Under the pieces are notes generated by a model, which was given only the letters and a program-made list of their open reading frames with translations, was not told where the DNA came from and made no database searches. Made by a program: the position numbers and the translations under genes. Positions 6,507 to 13,548 of a DNA stretch of 13,548 nucleotides are shown here, in pieces; position 1 is the first letter of the stretch, and each line of letters begins with the position of its first letter. Source of the stretch: Acidimicrobiia bacterium (lineage in GTDB: Bacteria > Actinomycetota > Acidimicrobiia > Spongiisociales > SHLN01); assembly GCA_030624805.1 (NCBI GenBank), contig JAUXJL010000023.1, positions 1-13,548 of the forward strand. The letters are read 5' to 3'.

Positions 6507-8066
6507 ATGTATAACCCCGCGAATCCCAAGCCCCACCGTGAAATCCCGCTCGACGTGGTGCACGGCCCGCCCTCCCCGGATCCCAATCTGGGTGCGCCCG
6601 GCGAATACCCATTCACGCGCGGGCCTTACCCGACCATGTATTCGGGCCGGCCGTGGACCATGCGCCAGTACGCGGGGTTCGGAAGTGCCGCCGCCACCAA
6701 CCAGCGCTTCAAGGCTCTGCTCGACGCAGGTCAGACCGGGCTGTCGATCGCCTTTGACCTTCCAACCCAAATGGGGCTCGACAGCGACGATCCCCGGGCC
6801 GCGGGCGAGGTTGGAAAAGTCGGTGTCGCCATCGACTCTGTCGCGGATCTTCGGACCCTGCTAGCCGACATCCCACTCGGTGAAGTCACAACCTCGATGA
6901 CCATCAACGCCACCGCTGCCATCCTCTTGCTCCTATACCAACTCGTCGCCGAGGAGCAAGGTGTTGCGGCCGGCGACATCGGCGGCACGGTTCAAAACGA
7001 CATCCTCAAGGAGTACGCCGCTCGCGGCACGTATATCTACCCCCCGCAGCCGTCCATGAGGCTCGTCACTGATCTCTTCGCCTATTGCTCAACCGAGCTC
7101 CCGGCCTGGAACACCATCTCGATCTCTGGATATCACATTCGGGAAGCCGGCTCAACCGCCGGCCAGGAAATCGGCTTCACCATCGCCAACGGACTTGCCT
7201 ACGTTGAGGCAGCTCGCTCGGCCGGACTGAGCGTGGACGTATTCGCTCCGCGCCTGTCCTTCTTCTGGAACGCCCACAGCAATTTCCTCGAGGAGATCGC
7301 CAAGTATCGAGCAGCCCGGCGTCTGTGGGCCAAACTGATGCGGGAGCGGGTAGGTGCCACCGACCCGGCATCTTGGCGCATGCGCTTTCACACACAAACG
7401 GCTGGAAGCTCACTCACCGCTCAACAACCACTCACCAACGTCGTGCGGACCACGCTCCAGGCTCTCAGTGCCGTGTTGGGTGGCACCCAGTCGCTCCACA
7501 CCAATTCCTTCGACGAGGCTCTCGGGCTCCCGACCGAGGAAGCCGCCACACTGGCACTTCGTACCCAGCAGGTCATCGCTCACGAGAGCGGAGTGACCGA
7601 CAGCGTCGATCCTCTCGCCGGTTCCTATGTCATCGAGTACCTCACAGACCAGCTCGAGGCCACGGCGCTCGAGATTGTGGAAAGCGTCGACCGGGCCGGT
7701 GGAGCGGTCCTGGCTGTCGAATCTGGCCTCGTGCAGGGCGCCATTGAGGACTCCGCCTACCGCTCAGCCCGGGCAGTCGAGTCGGGTGAGCAACTGATTG
7801 TGGGCGTAAATGCCTTCCTCGATGGCGATGGATCCGGCGTTCCCCCGCTCGAGCTCGACCCCGAACTGGAGCGCGACCAGGTGTTTGCCCTCACGGCCTT
7901 CAAGGAGAACAGAGGGGATATTGCAAGTTTGCTCGACGGCGTCCGATCGGCGGCGGCCGGAACAGAGAATGTGCTCTACCCGATGAAAGCGGCCCTGGCG
8001 GCCGGCGCCACCGTCGGCGACATCTCCAACGTATTGCGTGAGGTATTCGGGGAATACAGACCCTGA
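6507..8066 (+). CDS. mcmA: Methylmalonyl-CoA mutase, catalytic (substrate-binding) subunit
   Basis: Catalyses the coenzyme-B12-dependent radical interconversion of (R)-methylmalonyl-CoA and succinyl-CoA. The 519 residues cover only the TIM-barrel catalytic part; the C-terminal cobalamin-binding domain of one-piece mutases is absent, so a separate small subunit must be encoded elsewhere. Motifs seen: GRPWTMRQYAGFG, GLSIAFDLPTQMG, SISGYHIREAG (Tyr209, His210), RFHTQTAGSSLTAQQP and GGTQSLHTNSFDEALGLPT. Tyr55 and Arg173 line up with Tyr89 and Arg207 of the Propionibacterium enzyme, which bind the methylmalonyl carboxylate. Isobutyryl-CoA mutase has Phe and Gln there, so methylmalonyl-CoA is the likelier substrate. 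The HIREAG loop is nevertheless more like isobutyryl-type or split mutases than HMQEAG of one-piece enzymes. It converges with the carboxylase genes, whose product (after epimerisation) is its substrate. The ATG has only a weak ribosome-binding site. Confidence 0.92.
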   Translation: MYNPANPKPHREIPLDVVHGPPSPDPNLGAPGEYPFTRGPYPTMYSGRPWTMRQYAGFGSAAATNQRFKALLDAGQTGLSIAFDLPTQMGLDSDDPRAAGEVGKVGVAIDSVADLRTLLADIPLGEVTTSMTINATAAILLLLYQLVAEEQGVAAGDIGGTVQNDILKEYAARGTYIYPPQPSMRLVTDLFAYCSTELPAWNTISISGYHIREAGSTAGQEIGFTIANGLAYVEAARSAGLSVDVFAPRLSFFWNAHSNFLEEIAKYRAARRLWAKLMRERVGATDPASWRMRFHTQTAGSSLTAQQPLTNVVRTTLQALSAVLGGTQSLHTNSFDEALGLPTEEAATLALRTQQVIAHESGVTDSVDPLAGSYVIEYLTDQLEATALEIVESVDRAGGAVLAVESGLVQGAIEDSAYRSARAVESGEQLIVGVNAFLDGDGSGVPPLELDPELERDQVFALTAFKENRGDIASLLDGVRSAAAGTENVLYPMKAALAAGATVGDISNVLREVFGEYRP

Positions 8067-8151
8067 GACGCCGATTGGCTCGGTTGTAGAGTCCGGTCGA
8101 GGACGCGTGGCCGGCTCAGCTCGGCAGGCGTTGCGGCCAGGGAGGTCCCCC

Positions 8152-9888
8152 CTAGCCCCTCACCACTGCCAATACCTCCCCGGCTCCCACGCTATCACCA
8201 GCCTGGACACGGAGGTCAATCACGTCGCCGTCTGCCGGGCTCTTGATCTCGTTTTCCATCTTCATGGCTTCAAGGATACAAATCGTGTCGCCCGACTTGA
8301 CCTGGTCACCCGCCTTGACGGTGACCTTGACGATGGTGCCTTGCATCGGAGCGGTAACCAGCCCACCGTCGTCGCCGGAGGCCTTAGCTCGCTCGAGGTG
8401 AGGGGGCCGACGTCGTGGGGCGGTTCCGGTGAGTTGGCCCTCGGGGAACCACATTTTGACGTCATACCGGCGCCCACCTACCTCGACAGTAGCCTGACGC
8501 AGGGTTGTCGCCTCATCTTCTGGCAGAGCCGGGCCATCATCAGCGCCGATGCCTGAGAAATCGATCAGATCCTCGACAAACTTCGTGTAGTGCTCGCCCC
8601 GTCGGAACAATTCGTGATCGAGCAAAACTGAGTGGGCGCTCAAAGTGGTTGGGATGCCACCAATCTCGAAGTCTGCTACGGCCCGCAACGCCTTTGCTAT
8701 CGCGAAGTCGCGAGTCGGCGCCCAGACGACGAGTTTGGCGGCGAGATTGTCGTAATAGGGGCTAACGGTTGATCCTGCTTCCACCCCGCTATCGACGCGT
8801 ACCCCAACGCCGCCCGGCTCGCGGTATTGGGTAATCCGGCCCGGTGACGGCTGAAAATCCAGACTCGGATCCTCCGCGTTCACTCGCATCTCGATGGCGT
8901 GGCCGTTCACCGCCACGTCCCACAACTCGAGCTCGGCGCCCATTGCCACCTCCAGCTGGAGACGCACCAGATCCAGCCCCGTCACCATCTCCGTCACCGG
9001 GTGCTCCACCTGGAGGCGGGTATTCATTTCGAGGAAATAGAAGTCTCCATCCGGCTCGAGCAGGAACTCCACCGTGCCGGCCCCTACGTAGCCGCACGCT
9101 TCCCCGACCGCCAGCGCCGCCTCGCCGATAGCTCCTCGCAGGTCGTCGGAAAGACCCGTCGCCGGGGCTTCCTCGATGAGTTTCTGATTGCGGCGTTGGC
9201 TGCTGCAGTCGCGTTCGCCGAGAAAGAACCCATTCCGGTGGGTGTCAAACATCACTTGAGCCTCGATGTGGCGTGGCCGCTCCAAATAGCGCTCGATGTA
9301 CATCTCGGGACGCCCGAAGTAGGCCTGGGCCTCACGGCTGGCCGCCTCCAGGGCTGCCGCGACCTCATCGTCGGCCTGAACGACCCGCATACCCTTGCCT
9401 CCACCCCCGTAGGATGCCTTCAGTGCCAGCGGATAACCGTGCTCGGCCGCGAACGAAATGACCTCCTCGGCATCGGTTACCGGTTGGTCGGTTCCCGGCA
9501 CGCCCGCCACCCCGGCAGCTGCGGCCGCAATCCGCGAAGAGATCTTGTCTCCCATCGTCTCGATGGCTGCGGGGGGTGGGCCCACCCAAATCAATCCGGC
9601 TTCGACAGCGGCTCGGGCGAAATCGGCGTTCTCAGACAAGAATCCGTATCCGGGATGAATGGCCGCAGCCGAGGCTTCGGCGGCGACCTGGAGCACACGT
9701 TCGGCGTTCAAGTACGAGTCGGCGGCGGAGGCGCCTCCGATGTTCCATGACTCGTCAGCGAGCGCCGTGTGGCGCGACCCACGATCGATCTCCGAATAAA
9801 CCGCGATGGTGCGTATTCCCATCTCGCGAGCCGTCCGGATGATCCGGACCGCTATCTCGCCGCGGTTGGCGACCAGCAGCGACTCCAT
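8152..9888 (-). CDS. pccA: Acetyl/propionyl-CoA carboxylase alpha subunit (biotin carboxylase + BCCP)
   Basis: Uses ATP and bicarbonate to carboxylate its own biotin, which the beta subunit then uses to carboxylate an acyl-CoA in the cytoplasm. From the ATG at 9888 it has 578 residues. Biotin carboxylase domain (about 1-445): ANRGEIAVRIIRTAREMG, AIHPGYGFLSEN, ATP-grasp loop GGGGKGM (161-167), ERDCSSQRRNQK and EMNTRLQVEHPVTE. After a linker of about 60 residues, the C-terminal BCCP domain (about 510-578) has EAMKMEN with biotinyl Lys543. There is no room for the larger BT domain of mitochondrial-type PCC alpha; the size matches actinobacterial AccA-type subunits. The ATG shares one base with the beta-subunit TGA (TGATG), so translational coupling is likely. 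A TTG one codon upstream is a poorer start. The alpha subunit may serve several beta subunits, so propionyl specificity is contextual. Confidence 0.94.
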   Translation of the reverse strand: MESLLVANRGEIAVRIIRTAREMGIRTIAVYSEIDRGSRHTALADESWNIGGASAADSYLNAERVLQVAAEASAAAIHPGYGFLSENADFARAAVEAGLIWVGPPPAAIETMGDKISSRIAAAAAGVAGVPGTDQPVTDAEEVISFAAEHGYPLALKASYGGGGKGMRVVQADDEVAAALEAASREAQAYFGRPEMYIERYLERPRHIEAQVMFDTHRNGFFLGERDCSSQRRNQKLIEEAPATGLSDDLRGAIGEAALAVGEACGYVGAGTVEFLLEPDGDFYFLEMNTRLQVEHPVTEMVTGLDLVRLQLEVAMGAELELWDVAVNGHAIEMRVNAEDPSLDFQPSPGRITQYREPGGVGVRVDSGVEAGSTVSPYYDNLAAKLVVWAPTRDFAIAKALRAVADFEIGGIPTTLSAHSVLLDHELFRRGEHYTKFVEDLIDFSGIGADDGPALPEDEATTLRQATVEVGGRRYDVKMWFPEGQLTGTAPRRRPPHLERAKASGDDGGLVTAPMQGTIVKVTVKAGDQVKSGDTICILEAMKMENEIKSPADGDVIDLRVQAGDSVGAGEVLAVVRG

Positions 9889-11429
9889 CAAAGGGGAATG
9901 TTTCCATGCTTCTTGGCAGGTGGCGATTCCCGCTTGGTACGAAGCATTTCGAGCGCACGGATGAGCCGCGGTCTCGTCTCGCGCGGCAGGATCACTTCGT
10001 CGACAAGACCCGACTCGGCCGCCAGATAGGGATTGTTGAACGTCGTTTCGTACTCGTCGATGAGCCGGTCCTTAGCGCCGTCACCGGCGCCGGCCAGCTC
10101 GCGTCGGTGGATGATGCTGACTGCCCCGGGGGCGCCCATCACGGCGATCTCTGCCGACGGCCATGCGTAGACGAGGTCGGCTCGCAGGCTTCGTGAGTTC
10201 ATCACGACGTAGGCGCCGCCATATGCCTTGCGAGTAATGACGGTGATCTTGGGGACGGTGGCTTCGGCGTATGCATACAGCAACTTGGCACCGTGGCGAA
10301 TAATGCCGCCGTGTTCCTGGTCGACCCCCGGCAGGAACCCTGGGACATCCACGAAAGTGATCAGCGGGATATTGAAGCTGTCGCAAAACCGGACGAAACG
10401 GGCCGCCTTGACCGATGCGTTGATATCGAGCGTACCGGCCAAAGCGGCCGGCTGGTTTCCGACGATTCCGACCGCATGCCCATCGAGACGTGCCAGGCCG
10501 ACAACGATGTTCTGCGCGTAATGTTTGTGTACCTCGTAGAACTCCGCATCATCCACCACCAGCTCGATGAGGTGGTGCATGTCATATGGCTGATTCGAGT
10601 TGTCCGGGATGATGCTGGTGAGCTCCTCATCCATCCGATCGGCCTTGTCGTCGGGTGTGAAGTACGGGGCAGCCTCGAGGTTGTTGGCGGGGAGGAACGA
10701 AAGGATGTAGCGGATTTCCTCCATGGCGGCGCGATCATCTGCCGCCACAAAGTGCGTGACCCCGGACACCGAGGCGTGTGAGTGCGCACCTCCCAGCTCC
10801 TCGAAGCTCACGTCCTCTCCCGTCACGGTCTTGATGACATCGGGGCCGGTTATGAATAAGTGGCTGGTTTCTTCTACCTGATAGACGAAATCAGTCAGCG
10901 CGGGGGAGTACACCGCTCCTCCGGCGCACGGGCCCATAATCACAGAAATTTGAGGGATGACACCAGAAGCCCGCACGTTTCGTTCGAAGATACGTCCGTA
11001 GCCATCGAGCGAGACGACCCCCTCTTGGATACGAGCGCCGCCCGAGTCCTTGAGGCCGATCAGGGGTGCTCCGACTTCAAAGGCAAGGTCCATGACTTTG
11101 GTGATCTTGTCTGCGACTACTTGGCCGAGGCTTCCGCCAAACACGGTGAAGTCCTCGGCAAACACGAAGATCTTTCGTCCGTCTACTATGCCCCATCCGG
11201 TGATGACGGCGTCCCCCAACGGTCGATGCTCTTCGATCCCGAAACCGGTGGCCTGGTGGCGGACCAGGGTGTCGATCTCCTGGAAGCTGCCTTTGTCGAC
11301 GAGCATGTCAATCCGCTCGCGGGCGGTGTGCTTGCCCCGCTCGTGCTGGCGGTCGATGGCGCGTTCATGAGCAGCCGAGTTTTCGGCGCGGAGCGACTCC
11401 AGTCTGCGGATCCGGTCGTCGGTGCTCAT
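9888..11429 (-). CDS. pccB: Acyl-CoA (propionyl-CoA) carboxylase beta subunit, carboxyltransferase
   Basis: Transfers the carboxyl group from biotin to an acyl-CoA, most likely propionyl-CoA to methylmalonyl-CoA, with the alpha subunit encoded next. The 513 residues cover both crotonase-like halves. N-half: RGKHTARERIDMLVD, LKDSGGARIQEGV and oxyanion loop GPCAGGAVYSP (166-176). C-half: GIVGNQPAALAGTLDINAS, FVDVPGFLPGVDQEHGGIIR, RKAYGGAYVVMNS and AWPSAEIAVMGAPGAV. Val408 occupies the position that is Asp422 in Streptomyces PccB, Ile in its AccB and Cys in mycobacterial AccD5, a position linked to acyl-chain choice. Acetyl-CoA use therefore cannot be excluded. AAGGA sits 8 nt before the ATG. 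The gene is first in the beta-alpha operon and diverges from the biotin ligase with a 32-bp gap. Confidence 0.94.
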   Translation of the reverse strand: MSTDDRIRRLESLRAENSAAHERAIDRQHERGKHTARERIDMLVDKGSFQEIDTLVRHQATGFGIEEHRPLGDAVITGWGIVDGRKIFVFAEDFTVFGGSLGQVVADKITKVMDLAFEVGAPLIGLKDSGGARIQEGVVSLDGYGRIFERNVRASGVIPQISVIMGPCAGGAVYSPALTDFVYQVEETSHLFITGPDVIKTVTGEDVSFEELGGAHSHASVSGVTHFVAADDRAAMEEIRYILSFLPANNLEAAPYFTPDDKADRMDEELTSIIPDNSNQPYDMHHLIELVVDDAEFYEVHKHYAQNIVVGLARLDGHAVGIVGNQPAALAGTLDINASVKAARFVRFCDSFNIPLITFVDVPGFLPGVDQEHGGIIRHGAKLLYAYAEATVPKITVITRKAYGGAYVVMNSRSLRADLVYAWPSAEIAVMGAPGAVSIIHRRELAGAGDGAKDRLIDEYETTFNNPYLAAESGLVDEVILPRETRPRLIRALEMLRTKRESPPAKKHGNIPL

Positions 11430-11461
11430 ATGCTGTGTCCTTAGACCCTCGGAGGCTTTGC

Positions 11462-12151
11462 TTGGCTACAGATTACGTCGTCCATCACCTCGATCGGGTC
11501 GCATCCACCCAGGACGAAGCCAGGACTCGCTTCGCGGGCGTGCCCTGTCTGGTCACTGCGACCGAACAAGCTTCCGGCCGGGGACGAGCCGGAGCGAGCT
11601 GGTTGAACGCCGATCGCTCCATCGCGGCTTCGCTGGCACTCACCCTCGAGTGGCCCCACGAGCAGTTCCCGCTTTTGACTCTCGTGGGCGGACTGGCTGC
11701 CCGCAACCTGTTTGGCGACTCGTTTCGTCTCAAGTGGCCGAACGACGTTGTCACGCCGGACGGTGCCAAGGTGGCCGGCCTGCTGACTGAACACATAGAT
11801 GAGGTTGTGATCATCGGCCTGGGAGCCAACCTATATTGGGCTGACCCTCCCGACGGCGCGGCGGCGGTTATGGCGTCCGATCCCGGCCCAGAGCAGCCCC
11901 GGGCGCTGGCCGGTCAATGGGTGGAAGAAATGCTGGAGGCAGTGGCGGCCGGCCCAGCTGATTGGGGCCTGGCGGAGTACCGAGCGTGTAGTGCCACACT
12001 CGGCACGATGGTGACGTGGGACGATGGTGGGCCTGCGGTGGCCGTGGACGTGGCCGATGACGGCGGGCTTGTGGTCGAGTCCAACGGCAACCGTCAAGTA
12101 CTTCGGTCTGGCCAAGTCCGCACCGTCCGTGCGGCTACGCTCACCGACTGA
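11462..12151 (+). CDS. birA: Biotin--[acetyl-CoA-carboxylase] ligase (monofunctional BirA)
   Basis: Activates biotin as biotinoyl-AMP and attaches it to the BCCP lysine of biotin enzymes. I chose the TTG at 11462 because GGAGG (11451-11455) lies 6 nt ahead; the upstream in-frame GTG at 11435 lacks a ribosome-binding site. The product is 229 residues. Seen: STQDEA (15-20), the biotin/ATP loop SGRGRAGASW (38-47), KWPNDVV (91-97), KVAGLLTE (103-110) and GLGANLYW. A C-terminal SH3-like part follows, ending in SGQVRTVR. There is no N-terminal helix-turn-helix, so this is the non-repressing class and not a biotin-operon regulator. Adjacency to the carboxylase operon makes its BCCP the obvious substrate. 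It is followed after 27 nt by the hydrolase-like gene, probably in one transcript. Confidence 0.9.
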   Translation: MATDYVVHHLDRVASTQDEARTRFAGVPCLVTATEQASGRGRAGASWLNADRSIAASLALTLEWPHEQFPLLTLVGGLAARNLFGDSFRLKWPNDVVTPDGAKVAGLLTEHIDEVVIIGLGANLYWADPPDGAAAVMASDPGPEQPRALAGQWVEEMLEAVAAGPADWGLAEYRACSATLGTMVTWDDGGPAVAVDVADDGGLVVESNGNRQVLRSGQVRTVRAATLTD

Positions 12152-12178
12152 CCACGCCGAGGTGCGGAAGGACGGCCG

Positions 12179-12859
12179 ATGGCACTCTTGAAGGGTGAGG
12201 GCACCCACCAGATTCTCTACGGGACGGCCGATATCTTCTCAGGCCTCCGGCACAATCGCGGCTACCTGTCACGTCCGGATCACACCGGGTCGTTCCCAAC
12301 AGTGCTGCTGGTGCACGGGGTCGACGGAATCACGGCCTCCGTAAAGTCGTTGTCCAGACGCCTCGCCCGCTACGGGCTGGCCGTGGTCGGCCCGGATCTG
12401 TACCGCGGTGAGAGTTCTGAGTGGCCCTCCGAAGCCGGAATCGCCTCCGATCTCAATGATGCCAGCCAGTGGATGGCCAGCGCCGACACTCCATGGGTGC
12501 AGCCGGGGCTGGTTGGCCTTCTGGCTCTTGACCGCGCCGCCGAGCCGGCAATCCGCTTCTCTGAATCCCACGATGTCGTTGGTGGCGCAGTGCTCATCTC
12601 GCCCAGCTTGGACGGTGAGCTCGGAGACATCCGGGTTCCGCTCCTCGGTTTCTACGGCAAGGATGACGACGTGGTCCCGGCCGCCAGCCGCCGGTCGACT
12701 CAGGAGAGTTTGGATCACGGAGAATGGGTTTTGTATGGCAGCGTCGGCCACGGTCTCGTAGATGAGTCGGCCGCCGACTACCGCTGGGATGTGGCCGAGG
12801 ACATCGCGGATCGTACGATTGAGTACTTCAAGCGGATCCTCACGGTTGACCTGCCATGA
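12179..12859 (+). CDS. Dienelactone hydrolase-like alpha/beta-fold protein lacking the nucleophile
   Basis: 226 residues, ATG preceded by GGAAGGA (12166-12172) at 6-nt spacing. The fold is recognisable: LLVHGVDGITASVKSLSRRL (oxyanion region, about 43-62), YGLAVVGPDLYRGES (65-79), GAVLISPSLDG, LLGFYGKDDDVVP (acid region, Asp162-164) and YGSVGHGLVDE with His191. Size and order fit the dienelactone hydrolase family, whose active enzymes have a G-x-C-x-G-G nucleophile elbow after strand 5. At that place this protein reads PGLVGLLALDRAA (109-121), so the nucleophile position is Leu115 and the two glycines are Leu117 and Asp118. It is therefore probably catalytically dead or uses another chemistry; a binding or regulatory role is possible. 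No signal peptide, so cytoplasmic. Downstream of birA in a likely operon; no biotin link is evident. Confidence 0.8.
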   Translation: MALLKGEGTHQILYGTADIFSGLRHNRGYLSRPDHTGSFPTVLLVHGVDGITASVKSLSRRLARYGLAVVGPDLYRGESSEWPSEAGIASDLNDASQWMASADTPWVQPGLVGLLALDRAAEPAIRFSESHDVVGGAVLISPSLDGELGDIRVPLLGFYGKDDDVVPAASRRSTQESLDHGEWVLYGSVGHGLVDESAADYRWDVAEDIADRTIEYFKRILTVDLP

Positions 12860-12919
12860 ATCGGGGGAGCAGGTGCGGAGACGCTATCTCTACCACCCAG
12901 CACTAGTAACCTCGCCCAA

Positions 12920-13548
12920 ATGCAGCGTTCCGCCGCGCCCTCTTCTGCACCATTCTCGATAGGTATCGCCGCCAGACGGATCCTTGTGGCGGTGCTTGTG
13001 CTGGCCAACGTGGTCGTGTTCGCCGTGCTGTTCTACCTCAACGGCTTAAAGACGGCAATCGACACCAATATTGAGCAGATTCCCCAGGATGCGCTGCCGG
13101 CGCTTGTGGCACCTGCCGACAGCACCGACGGCCCGATTTATTTGCTGCTGGTAGGAAGCGACACTCGCGAGAACCTCGAATCACTCGATTTCTTCGGGTA
13201 ATTTGACGGCGAGCGAGCCGACGTGATCATGCTGTTCCGCCTTGACCCGGACAATAAAACCGCCCAACTAGTTAGCTTGCCCCGCGACCTGCTCGTGACG
13301 CGCGACGACGGCTCGTTCGAGAAGCTCAACGCAACCTACGCTCGTGATCCCAACGACCTGATCGACACGGCGTCCACCATCGCTGGGGTGTCGATCAACC
13401 ACTACGTGGAGGTCGATTTCGTTGGCTTCGCCTCGATCGTTGACCAGCTGGGGGGCATCGACTTCTTCTTCGCGTTGCCTACCCGGGACCTCAAATCGGG
13501 GCTCAATGTCCCCCAGGGATTAGTGCATATGGATGGTGCCACCGCCCT
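12920..13548 (+). pseudogene. LCP (LytR-CpsA-Psr) family gene interrupted by an in-frame TAA, C-terminus beyond window
   Basis: LCP proteins attach undecaprenyl-linked glycopolymers to peptidoglycan outside the membrane. The ATG at 12920 opens a short cytoplasmic tail, a membrane segment at residues 21-41, and the start of an LCP domain: PIYLLLVGSDTREN (72-85, Arg83). Codon 94 is TAA (13199-13201). The same frame then continues unbroken to the right edge with clear LCP features: GERADVIMLFRLD, AQLVSLPRDLLV (Arg122), FEKLNATYA, HYVEVDFVGFASIVDQLGGI and a final HMDGATA. Apart from the stop the reading is normal, so a single-base change or a sequence error is the simplest cause. As written, only a 93-residue membrane stub is made. 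The start follows the hydrolase-like gene by 60 bp, with no strong Shine-Dalgarno. Confidence is high for the family and moderate that the stop is genuine. Confidence 0.8.

Noticed and set aside
8067..8151. Bidirectional terminator between the convergent mutase and carboxylase genes.
   Set aside because: Only 4-5-bp stems such as GGCCG/CGGCC with long loops and no T-run; no intrinsic terminator can be supported.
8899..9750. Long plus-strand open frame of 283 codons.
   Set aside because: It is antisense to the biotin carboxylase domain, which has full motif support; long shadow frames are expected at this GC content.
13199..13201. Programmed recoding or an alternative genetic code at the LCP stop.
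   Set aside because: TAA ends the PBP gene normally, and no stimulatory structure or recoding signal is evident around the codon; mutation or sequence error is simpler.

Overview
This is a high-GC window from an actinobacterium. The gene repertoire suggests an early-branching lineage such as Acidimicrobiia: a PASTA-bearing class A PBP, an LCP protein, an actinobacterial-type SpoIID/LytB protein, a biotin-dependent propionyl/acyl-CoA carboxylase with methylmalonyl-CoA mutase, and a probable relic of a 13E12 (DUF222) protein. The taxonomic placement is inferred from gene content only. I see no rRNA, tRNA, CRISPR array, phage gene or intact mobile element.

Layout. Positions 1-1066 (minus) hold most of an exported SpoIID/LytB-domain protein that runs off the left edge; a sigma70-like promoter overlapped by an inverted repeat lies in front of it. 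Positions 1101-1456 (plus) hold a frame-broken remnant, probably the N-terminal part of a 13E12-type protein, containing a triplicated 13-bp repeat. Positions 1498-2667 (minus) encode a rhodanese-MoeB fusion. Positions 2839-3333 (plus) encode an unrecognised protein whose 5' half is built from nested DNA repeats, with a 17-bp perfect inverted repeat starting inside the start codon. It converges with the next gene so tightly that the two stop codons overlap in one CTAG. Positions 3330-3842 (minus) encode a small exported, C-terminally anchored protein directly behind a class A penicillin-binding protein (3871-6432, minus).

The metabolic block follows. A methylmalonyl-CoA mutase catalytic subunit (6507-8066, plus) converges with an acyl-CoA carboxylase pair: alpha (8152-9888, minus) and beta (9888-11429, minus), joined by a TGATG stop/start overlap. 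A biotin protein ligase (from 11462, plus) diverges from the carboxylase across only 32 bp, so the enzyme that attaches biotin sits beside its probable substrate. Together these genes would make succinyl-CoA from propionyl-CoA; the methylmalonyl-CoA epimerase and the cobalamin-binding mutase subunit are not in the window. Downstream of the ligase is a dienelactone-hydrolase-like protein lacking the expected nucleophile (12179-12859). Last comes an LCP-family cell-wall ligase gene (12920 to the right edge) cut by an in-frame TAA.

I found no obvious new multi-gene system such as defence or secretion. The most unusual items are the repeat-built gene with its start-codon hairpin, the decayed 13E12-like relic, the nonsense codon in the LCP gene, and the nucleophile-less hydrolase.
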